DNA from: Anoplopoma fimbria
Lineage: Eukaryota > Chordata > Actinopteri > Perciformes > Anoplopomatidae
DNA: 64,000 bases
Reading direction: 5' to 3'
Assembly: GCF_027596085.1 (NCBI RefSeq)
Contig: NC_072465.1
Coordinates: 14,312,857-14,376,856, forward strand
Each line of letters begins with the position of its first letter. Within the stretch, counting starts at the first letter, position 1. The notes beneath the pieces are model-generated. The model was not told the DNA's origin and searched no databases. It saw nothing but the letters and a program-made list of their open reading frames with translations. Positions 49,883-64,000 of this stretch are shown piece after piece. A program made the translations under genes and the position numbers.

Positions 49883-51767
49883 CTGCCCTCCCAACCACTA
49901 ACATCACACACTTTCTTACTTCTTCTACTTTCAAGGAGCCTAAATTGCATTTTTGTGCCTCCCCTTGTTTGTTTTGCTGCTTGCCCACTGGCTGCTGCAA
50001 TAATCTGTTGTTTTCTGTTTGAAGTGGCGGATGAAGAGTGGAGAACCTCACATTATTATTATATGATTATTATATCTACATTTTCTATACATTAAATTAA
50101 TTTGACTGTATTTCTGTAAATATTATATTATTACTGTTTTATTTTATTCCATTGCAGTGACAGCCTCCACATCATGTTTTGTATAGTTATACTTTTCCTC
50201 TAAGTTTATTTCACTTGTCCTTGATCACTTTAGCGTTATCAAAGGAATGCGGAGAGGAAACTGTCTCTCAAAGTTCACATTTCAAATATTTTAATTGTTT
50301 TATGCAGCTTTCATTTATTTTTCTAATAATCCCCTAAGGCTGGAGGACTGTTTACTGTCTTTGATTTGCAGTCTTGTAGCTTTTACTTCAAGCGTTAATT
50401 AACCTTCAAATGGAAAAATTATAGCTGGCACACAAGTATGCGTGCACGCCTGACAACCACACACGCAAACACACTGACTCCAACAATGGAAGAAGAGTTT
50501 TTTTTCTGCTTTTCATCTGAGATCTGCCTTTCTGCTTCTCCCTCTCTCTCAGACTGGTACGCACCAGACTTACAACATGCAAGTCGACATTTATTCTCTC
50601 TCTCTTTCTCCTCCGCGTTCCTTTTGTGCACCAAAGTCTAACTCAATCTGTGCCTCCGGATTCTTTGAACTTCTGTCAGCGCAGAAATAACATTACAGGT
50701 TCAAAGACAACAGATATCGGTTTTCTGCTCTGAACCAGTTAATCTGCCTGCCTTTCACTTCCGTTTGTCTCTCTCTCTTTAGCTCCTTTTCGTCCTATAT
50801 GTCATCATCACATTTTTTTTTGTTCAGTTCTGCCATAGCTGGTAAAACATTTTATTATTTTGATATAGGCTCTCATTAGTGGTTCAGTTTAATTAAAAGG
50901 GCTCATTCATATGAAAATGGGACGCTGATAGTGATTTCCTTCCCTAGCAACAATCGCTAACCTTGCACAGCAACTCTTAATTAGAATCGGGGTTGATTGA
51001 CATTGAATGTGCACTATACACACTTATACACACATGCATACATAAGCATTCTGTAAAACAATGTAATGTACCTCTGACTTTTGTGATAACATTATAAGGA
51101 TATTTATAGAGAAATCAATAATATACGTATAAATAAAGCTCTGTTGTCCTGTTTTTAATCCAAATCAAATCCAAATTTATTTATAATAATCACATTTAAA
51201 AACAGCAGTTGACCAACGTGCTGTGAAAACAAAATATAGCAAAACATATAAAAACACAGTAAAAGGATATTATATACATTCAGTTATCAGTATTTATATA
51301 TACTCTTGTATATTCCATCTCCTCTTACCCTCTCCTCATTTGTTTCCTGGTCACACCTCACTTTGTCAGCTCTCTGATAGGTTAATTCATGCAGTGTTTA
51401 CTGTCCCGAATAGATTCCTATCAGGCCTTTCTTCCCTCTGTTTTGCCTCTACCCCTCGCTCTTCTTTTCACAGCTTCATGGCTGCATGTTAATAATCAGG
51501 TGTGTGTACATAACATCATTGCGAGGAGACAACAGAGGAGCGAAGGCCATTCGAGTGTGAGACTGAACGACAGACTCAGGGACTGATGGCACAACAAAAT
51601 ATCTCCTTTTGTCTCTTTCTTCATCTGATTCCACATCTGCTCCCTGAAGCTTTAAAACACAAGTTATATCACATACTGGGCAAAATTATTTCATGCATTT
51701 TGAGAAAACTTAAAATGTATGATCATTTTGCCCACTTTTCTGATGATTGATCGTTGGGTAACACAAT
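49883..51767. other. Intergenic, no gene recognised
   Basis: AT-rich sequence with pyrimidine-rich patches (50530-50620). No exon, RNA gene or clear repeat is supported. Confidence 0.45.
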
Positions 51768-52442
51768 ACTTTTACCCCCCTATTAAGCATTCATAAGCAG
51801 TAACACATAATATGTGTTAATAACGCAATAATTAGACCTGTAACAACAATAACATTATCAACTTATCATACAATATATGGACATGACTTTGACCATTTTT
51901 GCTGACCCTGACATTGCCCATTATGTTGACATCGAATTATCACCAACATTTTAGCCAACATGATGCTAGAATAAACTGAAGGATTTCCCCTTCCATTAAT
52001 GGACATCAACAGTTAATGAATTATTGATAAAACAGTGTAACATAGCTGTAATCATTGTTAAGATGTGTGGTAACACACATTAACAGAGTCACAAAAGAGC
52101 CTGTTATTACACATTTACTAAGCATTTATGCACAATCTTGTACGGTCACTCACAGGCAGGATTAGTAGTAGTTTGATTTGTAAAAAGAAAGGCTTAACTT
52201 GAGCCTTCAGCTACATCTTGTAGCTGAAGGCTTGTATAATAAATAAATAAGTAAATACACATTTTACATTACAGCATTTTATTTTCACAACTGTGTTATA
52301 TTATGCTGTTAGTTATTCATTAACATTATAAACCAGTTATGGATGCTTCACAGATTATTGTCAACAAATACATTTAAAAATACACTGCTTATCACTGCTT
52401 TTCACTGCTTACAAATGCTAAATAGTGGGGTTACAGTAAAGC
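51768..52442. mobile_element. Non-autonomous DNA transposon (MITE-like), about 0.67 kb
   Basis: The two ends are imperfect inverted repeats. The left end reads CTATTAAGCATTCATAAGC then AGT from about 51779. The reverse complement of the right end reads CTATTTAGCATTTGTAAGC then AGT from about 52428. Both are preceded by a TTAC-type, C-rich terminus. There is no coding capacity. A perfect 14-bp stem with a 3-nt loop (52202-52232, AGCCTTCAGCTACA arm) lies inside. Confidence 0.6.
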
Positions 52443-53939
52443 TTTAAGTCATGTTTGTTTGCACAGTCCAGTATCACGTGTACAAAAACTCAGTGGATTT
52501 TAACATGCAGCCGAAAAATGTAGTTGTCATTAAGTTTTGGAAAAAAACATTTAATTATTTTTTTTTCTCCATCACTTATCTTTTGAAAAATCTCTAAACA
52601 TGGCATGGATTTTTTTTAAATTCCTTTTTCTTTCTTTAGTTGTCTGTCATTTTGTATCTATAATTTCAATTATGATTAGTTTTACAATGCTAAATGTTTT
52701 TTAAACGCTTCAATTATAGATCCAAATATACCAGCATTTTTATTAATATAGCCAAAACCTACAGATTAGGTTTGGAGTTGTACTGAGATTTAAAGTTCGG
52801 AAAATACAACTTCTACTACTAATGAACCGTCACTGTTACAATCTTATCTCTTTTGTATTAAGACTGTATAGTCTCACAGTCAATTTTCCCAGACACAGAA
52901 ACAAACAAACATGAGCGAGCTTATACATAACTAATCATGAATTCAGCCTGTTTGGGCCGGTAGCTTCACCTGCCCTGCCACCAGCCGGTCCGACTGTCTG
53001 TTTGCTCTCTGGAGAGGAGGACCAAACTGAAAAATCAGATTAGACATACTTCCGACTCTTATGCGTTGCTCAGAGTGTGTGCGAATGGGAAGATTTAATG
53101 GAGGATTGGGGTTGAGGGGTTGTCTCTTTACTGATGTCAGGCCCAAGGCTTAAGGGTAGTGTCCCAAGGAAATGAGCCATTACATATGAGGATTTATTTA
53201 TTTTTCTCCCTCTCTGCATTTGGCATGGGGTGCAGAAGTCAAGCAGACTGTTTGGGAATGATTTGGGGGACGGGACGAAATCCCCCGCGGTAGACCAGCC
53301 TGTGAGTTAGATTTCATAAATGGAAATGCAGCTTCAATTATCATGCTTTTATTATTTAATCAGCAATATCTGGGAGGGGGTTGGGTGTCTTGAATGCTTC
53401 CGATTTGCCCAGACAGTAGTTCAAGCATGTAACTGGATCTCAGACAGACATAGCAGTGAAGTGTACACACCATTGACTCTCTAACTGGCCTTCTCTTTTA
53501 GGCTGTAGTTCTCCACCTTTTTAGCGCATTTATGCAGTTTTGTTTTGCGTTCTTGTGAATAAGCCCCAGACGTACAAGTATAGACCGGTTTTAAGAAGAT
53601 AGGAAGATTGTACAGAAGTGAGGGATGTGGTTGAAGTTACGGATGAGGTGTTGCTTTATCAGCCAGCACGAGGCCAGGATTGGTGCGCTGAGCAGACCTT
53701 TGATGTGAGTTGTGATCCAGACGGCTAGGAGGTGAGCTATCACACATCAGAGATGAGGGGCCATGAAGTTTAGACACAGATGAGCAGCACAGAAACAGCA
53801 AAACAAGCAAACCTACTGCAAAACACAGCGAAAGACAATCTAGAAAGAGTACATTTTCTGCTCTGGTTCTACATATTTTTCTTTTTTGTTCAAACATTTT
53901 GTTTTACACTGTCTTACCCACAATTTGTTTAGTGTAGCA
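52443..53939. other. Intergenic, no gene recognised
   Basis: No coding exon is supported. The block at about 53310-53380 (AATTATCATGCTTTTATTA, TTTAATCAGC) is enhancer-like in word content but unproven. Confidence 0.4.
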
Positions 53940-54290
53940 ATCAAAAAAATATTATTAATCAATAGATTGAAAGAAAATAAAGGCCAATACTTTTTGTAAT
54001 TCATTAAACATCAGAAGTAATTTTCTCTAAAAAAGAGATTCTCCAGTTTCAGATTCTCGGATGTGAGAATTTTCTCCTTTTCTCTAATTTGTATGTTTTA
54101 AATTAAATTAATTTGGGAAGTAGACAATTGGTTTGACAAAGCAAAAGAGACAAACGGGGCCAAACAAGAGGTCACCTTGGGCTTTGGGAGTTTTTCATGG
54201 GAATGGTTCACTGTTATTTGATATTTAATACACTGATTTGTTCATGGAGAATAAAAAATAAATAAAATGAAAATAATCTGTAGTTGGCTA
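53940..54290 (-). repeat. Dispersed teleost repeat, copy 3 (fullest)
   Basis: Contains TTCTCCAGTTTCAGATTCTC, GGATGTGAGAATTTTCTCC and GGTCACCTTGGGCTTTGGGA, and ends with GAAAATAATCTGTAGTTGGC. Block order matches copies 1 and 2. The orientation is that of copy 1. Confidence 0.65.
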
Positions 54291-55670
54291 GTTGTATTCC
54301 TAGCAGGAATGATGTATAACCCATCAAATGATAAAATTAAAGACTGTAAATAATTTTGCAGATTTTAAAATGATAGACAGACAACATGCACTAGAAAGTG
54401 ACAGTGAAGGAACAAGAGAGAGAGAGCGTGCAAAACAAAACAAGAATGTTCACGAACAGCCTGAACTGTCACTTGGAGGATCTGACAAACCTTCAGCTCA
54501 GGTTGCCAACTCGATGACTACAAACTGTAAAACAACTACTGTACACAGGTTTTGTTACTGGCTGTGTTTTCTGTAAACACAAGCATTGAAACACTGAAGT
54601 TCGTCTTTCATCCTCCGTTTCAGAGACAAGTAGTTGACAAATTTATATTCAGCACTGCAGCATTGTATGTTTTTGTGTTGCAGTGTTTTTACAGCAGTGA
54701 TTTGTTTTGTCCAGAGTTCATGTAAAGAGAACACTCACCACAACCATGATGGCCATTGTCAAGGTCGGACCGCTGAGCATATGCTGATCCGTCTGTGTAT
54801 CAATCTCCATGATCCCAGTGTCTGTTTAATAAAATGTGCGGTTGATTTGAAACCTCAGTGAACTCTGAGTGCAGAATAGACTTCAGGATCATTTCATATG
54901 GGAAGAGTTAGTAGGCGGCCTCCCTCATCTGGATGTTGTTTTGACTTATGGAGGACACATCTTGGTTTACTCGTTCATTTTCTGCCTTTTGCTACTCTTT
55001 TCTTTCTTCTTCAGCCTAATGAAGCAAAACTGTTTCCAAACAAAAACATCTTTGTGTTCCTCTCATCTTTCTCTCTGTCCTCATGTTTTTCGGTAACACT
55101 TTATTTCGATTTTCCAGTAGTTTGTTTTTTTTACTATCAGGTTACAAAACATTCTACAAACTAACACTTGTTTTTTTTTGTTGCACTTGTATTTATCCTG
55201 ACAACCCTAAAGTAAAAAAATGTAACCATAACTTCAGTCCAAGATTAATTCTGATGGCACTATATCTATACATTTCTATTCACACTAATATGGTTACGTG
55301 CTGTTTAAAGAAATATTACAGTCACTCGATTATAATGAGAATTACAATAACACATAAATCATTTTTAAATCACTTTGTACATACAGTGGGTTTATATACA
55401 TTATTTACACAAGCAAACCTTGGATTTCACACTTTTGCACTACTTTACACTACTGAACAGTCTGTTTGGTGGGGGAACTGAACTTATTTAAATTTATAAA
55501 TTTAAACTACTGCATATGCATATGTGTTGCATTATCAAAAATGGGAGCAATTTTAAGCATCTTTTTCTCCTCAATTGCATCAGCTGTTCTGTTGGACCAT
55601 TACTCATCTTACACTGCAATGTTTGTACTTTGTTGACAATGCTGTCAGTGACCTGTGCGTGCTTGCGTGC

Positions 55671-55674
<4 letters not shown>
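54291..55674. other. Intergenic; possible repeat fragment at 55091
   Basis: CGGTAACACTTTATTTCGAT at about 55090-55109 resembles the terminus of a common fish DNA transposon, but no matching inverted end was found within the next 500 bp. No gene is supported. Confidence 0.35.

Positions 55675-55704
<30 letters not shown>
55675..55704. repeat. (GT)n microsatellite
   Basis: A pure GT run preceded by GCGTGCTTGCGTGCGTGC. Confidence 0.93.
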
Positions 55705-58406
<2,702 letters not shown>

Positions 58407-58981
58407 CACACAGATATGTGTGTCTGGCTCTAATACTGGTACTATAATTGTAATAGTGTAGTATTAATGTTGAAAAGCACTCGTAACAACAGCCCTAATG
58501 AGTGCATAGAGTCATTATTACCGCAGCCTGTCACTCCCTCCACTTTCAGCCCCACACATGGTGTTTTTGGCCAAGTGTAATTCAATCAATTCACACTAAC
58601 TCTCTCCTCCTCCCCTCTTTTCCTGCTGAACTTGGCGGGTCATGTTCTGTGGCTCATATGTTTGATTGAGGCCTCCCTCTCGTGTCTGGAAGAGAGGGGA
58701 AGCTGGCTCCGCGGGGAGAGACGGCCCGGTCGCATTGGGACTCAACTTCCCTGAGCTGGGAAACAATTACAACCCCCTCCTCATCTCGTCCTCCTTCTGT
58801 CCGCCGCTATTCTTTTCTTTCTCTCTCTTGCGTTAACACTCCTTCTCTTCTATCCCAGTCCTGGGGCACTATATACCCCTTTATTTATTTATGTATCAGG
58901 AGACGGAAATGGACTCCCACCCAGGGAAGAGGGGTGAGAGGGAGGTGAATTGTGAATGCTTGCAATTGGATGTGAGTGTTT

Positions 58982-58988
<7 letters not shown>

Positions 58989-59070
<82 letters not shown>
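58989..59070. repeat. (TG)n microsatellite
   Basis: A pure TG core, with TG/TTTG variants upstream and CGTGCGTGC downstream. Confidence 0.97.
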
Positions 59071-59074
<4 letters not shown>

Positions 59075-59512
59075 CGTGCATATGCAGGCATACAATATAT
59101 ACAGTATGTGTTACGATATGCTGGTAAGAAGCAGTACTTAAAGGTGTTCTGTTGAGTTTTTGACTACTAGTAGTATTACGGGTAAAGCATTATATGAGTG
59201 CATCCCCGTTTTGCATAATGGACCATGTGATGAACTACCCTGTTTTCGCGCTATTCTCTATATGAATGAAAAATATTTAAATTGTAAATGTTTTCATTTT
59301 GTAAGGCCTCAAGGATACACACAAAGAGTACAATCAGTAACACTGAAAGGCTACATAACTTTGTTTACATGAAAGTTCTCTTTTTACTCTTTACCTTTTA
59401 ATGCTTATGTAATGTTGTGCATTTTTAGCAGATGAACCATAAAGGATGTTGCCATGGCAGCAGAGCAGACGATATACGTCTTCCTTTTAGTTTTAAACTT
59501 TTATTTTTAATG

Positions 59513-59514
<2 letters not shown>

Positions 59515-59572
<58 letters not shown>
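59515..59572. repeat. (CA)n microsatellite
   Basis: A pure CA run of about 58 bp. Confidence 0.97.
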
Positions 59573-60931
<1,359 letters not shown>

Positions 60932-61009
60932 CGTGCGTGCGTTTGCATGTGGATTGTGTGGTTGTGAGGCTGCAGGCCTAGGTCTGCTTCCTTATCACTT
61001 TGTACCTCT

Positions 61010-61082
61010 CTGATTGGCTTTTATCGCCCTCTGAGCTCTGATTGGCCTTTATCTCTGAGCCCTGCTCTGATTGGGACGTCAT
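61010..61082. promoter_or_regulatory. Three-fold CCAAT-box array with adjacent CRE-like site
   Basis: CTCTGATTGG occurs three times (ATTGG cores at 61013-61017, 61041-61045 and 61070-61074), spaced 28 and 29 bp. GACGTCAT directly follows at 61075-61082. Evenly spaced inverted CCAAT boxes are typical NF-Y promoter arrays. A short degenerate minisatellite is the alternative. No exon was recognised on either side. Confidence 0.45.
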
Positions 61083-64000
61083 AGCACCTCACTGCAGTGG
61101 AGCATAACTAACCTGATAATACTCAACATTATATCCTGACCCTCATGCTGTTTCCACCAAATTCTTGCCCTCTCCATCCATACGCAGCCAATCCTAGTTT
61201 AAAATTTTATGCAACAGTTAATTTAATGAGTTAAGAGTACAAACTGAATGTGACCTTTAATAAAGAGAAATGTATTTTTTCTTTTCTTAAGTAGACATGG
61301 GTGTAGACAAGTTAGTGTAAGTACAATTCAATACAGATTTTAGGTACTTTCTTCTACTCCACCACATTTCAAATCATTTTCTTTTCTTTTTATGCCACTT
61401 TATTTTTTTGACAGCTTTAGTTACAAGGGGATTTTAGATACAAACATATAATAAGCTTAAATGATATGATGCATATTTACATATATAAGTATTCAAAAAT
61501 ATAACACTTTTAAAAAATGTCCACCTTGACCAACAACACTAAAATACTTCTCATACAATAATGTAACAGTAAATTACTTATATGTGACATTTTCAATGCA
61601 TGATTTTTACTTCCTTTCCCACTTATAGGTTAGTAGGTGCTGACAGTGTTATGTTTTACTCATTTTCTAAATCAGTCAGTGGGTTTTTGGTTGAGCCAAG
61701 TTGGATACAATGCAAATTTACAGCATATATACTTATGTTATACTGAATTCAATTAATTATTTCATCATAACAGCTCAAACTGCCAGTTGCATTCTTTCCA
61801 GAATGTATATAATTACATTTATGTATTTGCCTAATTGTTTTATAACCAAACTGAACACAGATTTAGGACTGTAAATCCCAACCCTCCAAACTTACATTTT
61901 CTGATCTGAAACCATTTCTGTGTCAGATGTTTTTCAGAATCCACATTTTGTTTACTTACTCTGTAAAATATTGTTCTTTGTCAGCACAGAAAGCTAACTT
62001 CAGTAGTTCTCCCTTTTTGTCTTTAGGATATTCCTGTCCTGAAATATGTACCTCTAGGGGGTAGTAGTAATCAAGAATGGTGACACGGTGGATGAATAGT
62101 GTGTGTGTGTTCGTGTGTGTATGTGTGTGTGTTTGTGTGCATGCTTCTCTTAAAATAGAAAAAATAGAAAGAGAAGATGATAATTAGGAAAGAAGTTTAA
62201 TCTTTTCAGAGGATCCCATGCATTCACATAAAACACTGGCACTCTTATTCTCCAAATGCTTCTCTGAAAGTTCTTGGTTTTACTATCAGGGAGCTCTGGC
62301 AGATTAATTATCTGTGATTCTGTTTGTAAAAAGCGTGTGTCCTGTCTGCTGATTAATTTAAATAACTATAAATCTATAAATCCTGAGTGTTGTGTGATGA
62401 AGTTTACTCTGAACAAAGTGGATGTATGTAGCCAGTGCTAAAACAAAAAAGCATCACTCCCCTGTTTAATAATGTTCTCTTCATTATTATCTTCTTTCTC
62501 TTTTTTCCACAAACCGTGATAATAAAAATTTGCTGTCTGATGCAGAGATGAGTGCATAACATGTTAGATGTGTGCAGACAGTAGCACTCACTTCTTCAAT
62601 GAGGAAGGCCAGATCCCAAAATGTCCTTGTGTTTAGTGGACTGATGCAAAGGATTTAATGAGAAGAAATACAGTATATGTAAATGTAATAGAGCTACAAA
62701 ACCTTACTCAGCTGTACAGTCTAATGAATTCACTAATATGTGAATGTACACAAGACTAATCACTTCTATTATTTAAAGTATATTCTGTTATTTGCATTTT
62801 ACCACCATTCTTTTAGAGAACCTTATATTAAATAAGACAGAGTTGAACTGAAGTGTATGACAAATCATTTAAAATGCCCGTGAGGTTTTCCACAGTGGAT
62901 AATTTCCCTTTGCCCTGAACTATTCTCCCCCTCAGTAACCGGCTCAGACCTTTAGTTTAATGGTGTATATCAAACACATCCAGATCTCAATTATCATTCT
63001 TAATGAGGGAACGACTCTAGAGGAATCCCTTTTACATCTGCAACCTTCAAAGGTCCTTAAAAGAACATCTGAGGTTCTTTATCGGACAAAGTTTCTACTT
63101 CATTTGAATAATTCTCCTAAATCGGCCAGAGGGAGATACGAGAGTGAAGAGCAAGGTCCTAAAGTCCTGGAGCTGAAATGAGATCTGGGTATCGCGGGGA
63201 GGGAGACATTGTAGCCTATGATATGGATTAGAGTTTAGGGATCTGTATCGTTCTCTTCTCCCCTTGCTTCACTCCTTTTTTTCCTTCTCTTTCCACTTTT
63301 GTTTCTCTGGTGTTTGCACTACAGCCTTCACAAGTGCACTGAATATTCACCTACTCCAAACATATTAACAGACACACTTGCTCAGAGGTAAAAGGAGGGT
63401 CAGGAGGTGTTGGAAGGGGAAGAGAAAGACTTCTAAGATATGTGTGTTCAGTGGGCCTGTATCTCATTACATAGGAGTGTGATAGCCATCAGAGTCAGAA
63501 TAATATTTAGCACATGCTGCTTGCTAATGAAGCGGTAATGTCCACAGACTGGAAATGAGAACCAGAGTGGCCTCTCTTTCTTTTATCCCCTCATCTTTAC
63601 GGCCCTCTATTTCCCATCTCTGCTTTCTGCTAAATATTGATAATCAAATGACTGAATCCAACCCAATATTTACTGTATTTGTGACAACTCTGTTTCTAAA
63701 ATCCTTTCTGCTTTCTTCTGAGAGTTTTTGGGAGCTGTGCAGAGGAGCTGACATTACAAGGTTATTTCATTTTCTTCTTTCCTCTAGCCCTGGTTTTGTG
63801 ATTTGTTGATGAGCTTATGATTACATTTTAGAAAGTATTGTTTTTACAACGTCAGGGGAAATAATATCAGTGGTGAAAGTATTAAAATCCTTTACCCAAG
63901 TGAAATTAGCATTACCACAGCAATTAAGTGTCTTGCTTTTTATACTGGTATAAAAGTGAAACAAGTACTCATTATGTAGCAAAATGGCTCCTTTCAGCTG
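61083..64000. other. Intergenic to window end
   Basis: No exon, RNA gene or named repeat is supported. It contains an interrupted (TG)n at about 62100-62140. AT-rich blocks occur near 62280-62400 and 62960-63170; the latter is relatively complex sequence and could be non-coding conserved DNA. Confidence 0.4.

Noticed and set aside
55084..55500. Complete DNA transposon starting CGGTAACACTTTATTT
   Set aside because: The left end is suggestive, but no matching inverted right end was found, so only a fragment is mentioned.

Overview
The window is vertebrate nuclear DNA and almost certainly from a ray-finned (teleost) fish. Its genes are split into short exons with GT-AG introns and encode vertebrate-specific proteins. 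The introns are compact, long (TG/CA)n microsatellites are abundant, and several interspersed repeats have the look of teleost families. There is no sign of bacterial or organelle organisation. All gene models were built by hand: exons were joined by splice sites, phase continuity and recalled vertebrate family sequences.

Layout. At 571-1776 (+) are the last four exons of an FGD-family RhoGEF, probably fgd5, ending in its C-terminal PH domain. A 5 kb intergenic stretch follows. prkcd (protein kinase C delta) runs from a probable non-coding first exon near 7.0 kb to its stop at 19795 (+), 683 aa. rft1 (21631-24192, +) encodes the ER multispanning protein needed for N-glycan precursor assembly. 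As written it carries a one-base frameshift in its ninth exon. A small divergent mustn1-like gene (25473-26186, +) meets ruvbl1 (26755-31631, -, 456 aa) tail to tail. ruvbl1 is divergently paired with eefsec (32402-41872, +, 585 aa), the selenocysteine elongation factor, across a 770 bp shared promoter region.

From about 42.6 kb to the end (21 kb) no coding exon can be supported. This stretch is rich in dinucleotide tracts, contains at least two transposon-like repeats, and has several AT-rich blocks with homeobox, SOX and GATA-like words that resemble conserved non-coding enhancers.

The genes do not form one pathway. They are mostly housekeeping or signalling genes held together by ancestral linkage. 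Their human counterparts all lie on chromosome 3, split between 3p (FGD5, RFT1, PRKCD, MUSTN1) and 3q (RUVBL1, EEFSEC). I found no convincing undescribed system. The points most worth a second look are the rft1 frameshift, the acidic mustn1 paralog, a three-fold CCAAT array at 61 kb, a perfect hairpin in a prkcd intron, and the ExxD replacement of the PKC-delta caspase site.
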